The notes under the pieces: generated by a model | Databases searched by the model: none | What the model was told of the DNA's origin: nothing | Seen by the model: only the letters and a program-made list of their open reading frames with translations | DNA from: an uncultured bacterium | Lineage (GTDB): Bacteria > Pseudomonadota > Alphaproteobacteria > SP197 | Direction: 5' to 3' | Length of the DNA stretch: 5,603 nt | Assembly: GCA_938014945.1 (NCBI GenBank) | Contig: CALLQH010000302.1 | Coordinates: 1-5,603, forward strand | Translations under genes and position numbers: made by a program | Shown: positions 4,938-5,603 of the stretch, piece by piece | Position numbering within the stretch: position 1 is the stretch's first letter | Layout of the letters: every line of letters begins with the position of its first letter

Positions 4938-5603
4938 AGGCCGCTGGCGGCGATGACGCAGGCGCCCAGGATCGTCCAGCCGTCGGGGAAGGCGCCGAAC
5001 ACCAGGAAGCCGAGCAGGGCGGCCCAGACCATCATCATGTAGCTGAAGGGCTGCACCGCAGAGGCGGGCGCCAGCTCCAGCGCCTTGAACAGGCACATGT
5101 GGCCCATGGTGCCCAGCAGGCCGGTCAGCAGCAGCAGGCCCCAGGCGTGGCCGTCGGGCGGAATCCACACGAAGGGCGCGACAAGCGCCATGGCGACCAC
5201 GGCGATGGCGGCGGTCCACAGCCCCGTGGTCTCGATCGGATCGGAGAGGCCCACCTTGCGGATCAGGATCTGCAGCAGGGCCCACAGGAAGGCCGCCAGC
5301 ACCGGCACCGCCATGGTCCAGTCGGTTGCCGCAATCCCGGGGCGCACGATGATCAGCACGCCGATCAGGCCCGCCCCCACCGCGCTCCAGCGGTGCCAGC
5401 CGACCTTCTCGCCCAGCATCGGCACGGCCAGCGCCATCGCCATCAGGGGCGAAACGGCCGCGATGGCGTGGACGTTGGCCAGAGGCAGCAGGCTGAAGGC
5501 CCAGACGAAGACGTAGATCTCGGCAAGCATGACCAGGGTGCGCACCACCTGCAGTCCCGGTTTCTTGGAGCGCAGGGTGATGCGGAAGCCGCGCCGCCGC
5601 GCC
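4892..5603 (-). CDS. EamA/DMT family transporter, N-terminus beyond the window
   Basis: The frame stays open to the right edge, giving 236 visible residues of a protein that is normally about 290-300 long. A GTG at 5548 could be read as a start. However, the codons upstream of it continue a DMT-like sequence (RRGFRITLRSKKPGLQ), the basic cytoplasmic loop that normally precedes helix 3, so the true start lies outside. Visible are helices 3-10. The first EamA repeat ends in PMLGEKVGWHRWSAVGAGL and GVLIIVRPG. The second contains ALELAPASAVQPFSYMMMVW and ends in VFGAFPDGWTILGACVIAAS with a basic tail (ARERRKPATAL). It is a different subfamily from the neighbouring 4062-4937 transporter, so not a recent inverted duplicate. 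The substrate is unknown. The last 15 codons plus the stop overlap the end of that gene on the opposite strand. Confidence 0.9.
   Translation of the reverse strand, partial: ARRRGFRITLRSKKPGLQVVRTLVMLAEIYVFVWAFSLLPLANVHAIAAVSPLMAMALAVPMLGEKVGWHRWSAVGAGLIGVLIIVRPGIAATDWTMAVPVLAAFLWALLQILIRKVGLSDPIETTGLWTAAIAVVAMALVAPFVWIPPDGHAWGLLLLTGLLGTMGHMCLFKALELAPASAVQPFSYMMMVWAALLGFLVFGAFPDGWTILGACVIAASGLYAFARERRKPATAL

Noticed and set aside
4908..4952. Small palindromes TTCGCGTGCGAA and GCCGCTGGCGGC near the convergent gene ends, as a possible terminator
   Set aside because: The stems are five bases with two-base loops, no T-tract follows on either strand, and the region is coding on the minus strand.
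3312..5285. A 657-codon open frame on the minus strand, the longest in the window
   Set aside because: It lies antisense to the GST and EamA genes and out of frame with the right-hand EamA gene. Its translation is dominated by D, H, G, Q and R, as expected from the reverse strand of GC-rich membrane-protein genes, and it has no recognisable domain.

Overview
The window is GC-rich, densely packed bacterial DNA. Genes overlap by 1 to 4 bases, Shine-Dalgarno sites are purine-rich, and the encoded families are typical of metabolically versatile Proteobacteria. The style, including a serine-type GST with an 'APHIALEE' segment, DUF72 and DUF488 side by side and several EamA transporters, suggests an alphaproteobacterium, perhaps near the Rhodospirillales. 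That placement is inference from gene style, not a measured assignment.

Left block, minus strand (1-1363), read from right to left: a DUF488 protein (977-1363), a DUF72/YecE-like protein (106-906) and the first 20 codons of a PhnB-like VOC protein (1-61, running off the left edge). The gaps are 70 and 44 bases and no convincing terminator lies in them, so the three are probably one transcription unit. All three belong to poorly characterised families. A short inverted repeat places the DUF72 Shine-Dalgarno site in a possible loop.

Middle block, plus strand (1516-4937): a FkbM-type SAM methyltransferase, an unrecognised soluble 149-aa protein, an unrecognised exported 165-aa protein, a glutathione S-transferase and a ten-helix EamA/DMT transporter. 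The first four are linked by a 1-base gap, a 1-base overlap and a 4-base overlap, and the fifth follows after 30 bases, so this is almost certainly one operon. A divergent intergenic region (1364-1515) separates it from the left block and holds one weak sigma70-like promoter candidate. No shared pathway can be read from the families alone.

Right block, minus strand (4892-5603): a second EamA/DMT transporter, convergent with the first. The coding 3' ends of the two transporters overlap by 46 bases. The reading frame stays open to the right edge, so its start lies outside the window.

I see no mobile elements, CRISPR arrays, tRNA or rRNA genes, or phage genes. This looks like ordinary chromosomal DNA. 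The least explained part is the pair of unrecognised coupled genes at 2438-3384. No stretch over 300 bases lacks a gene.
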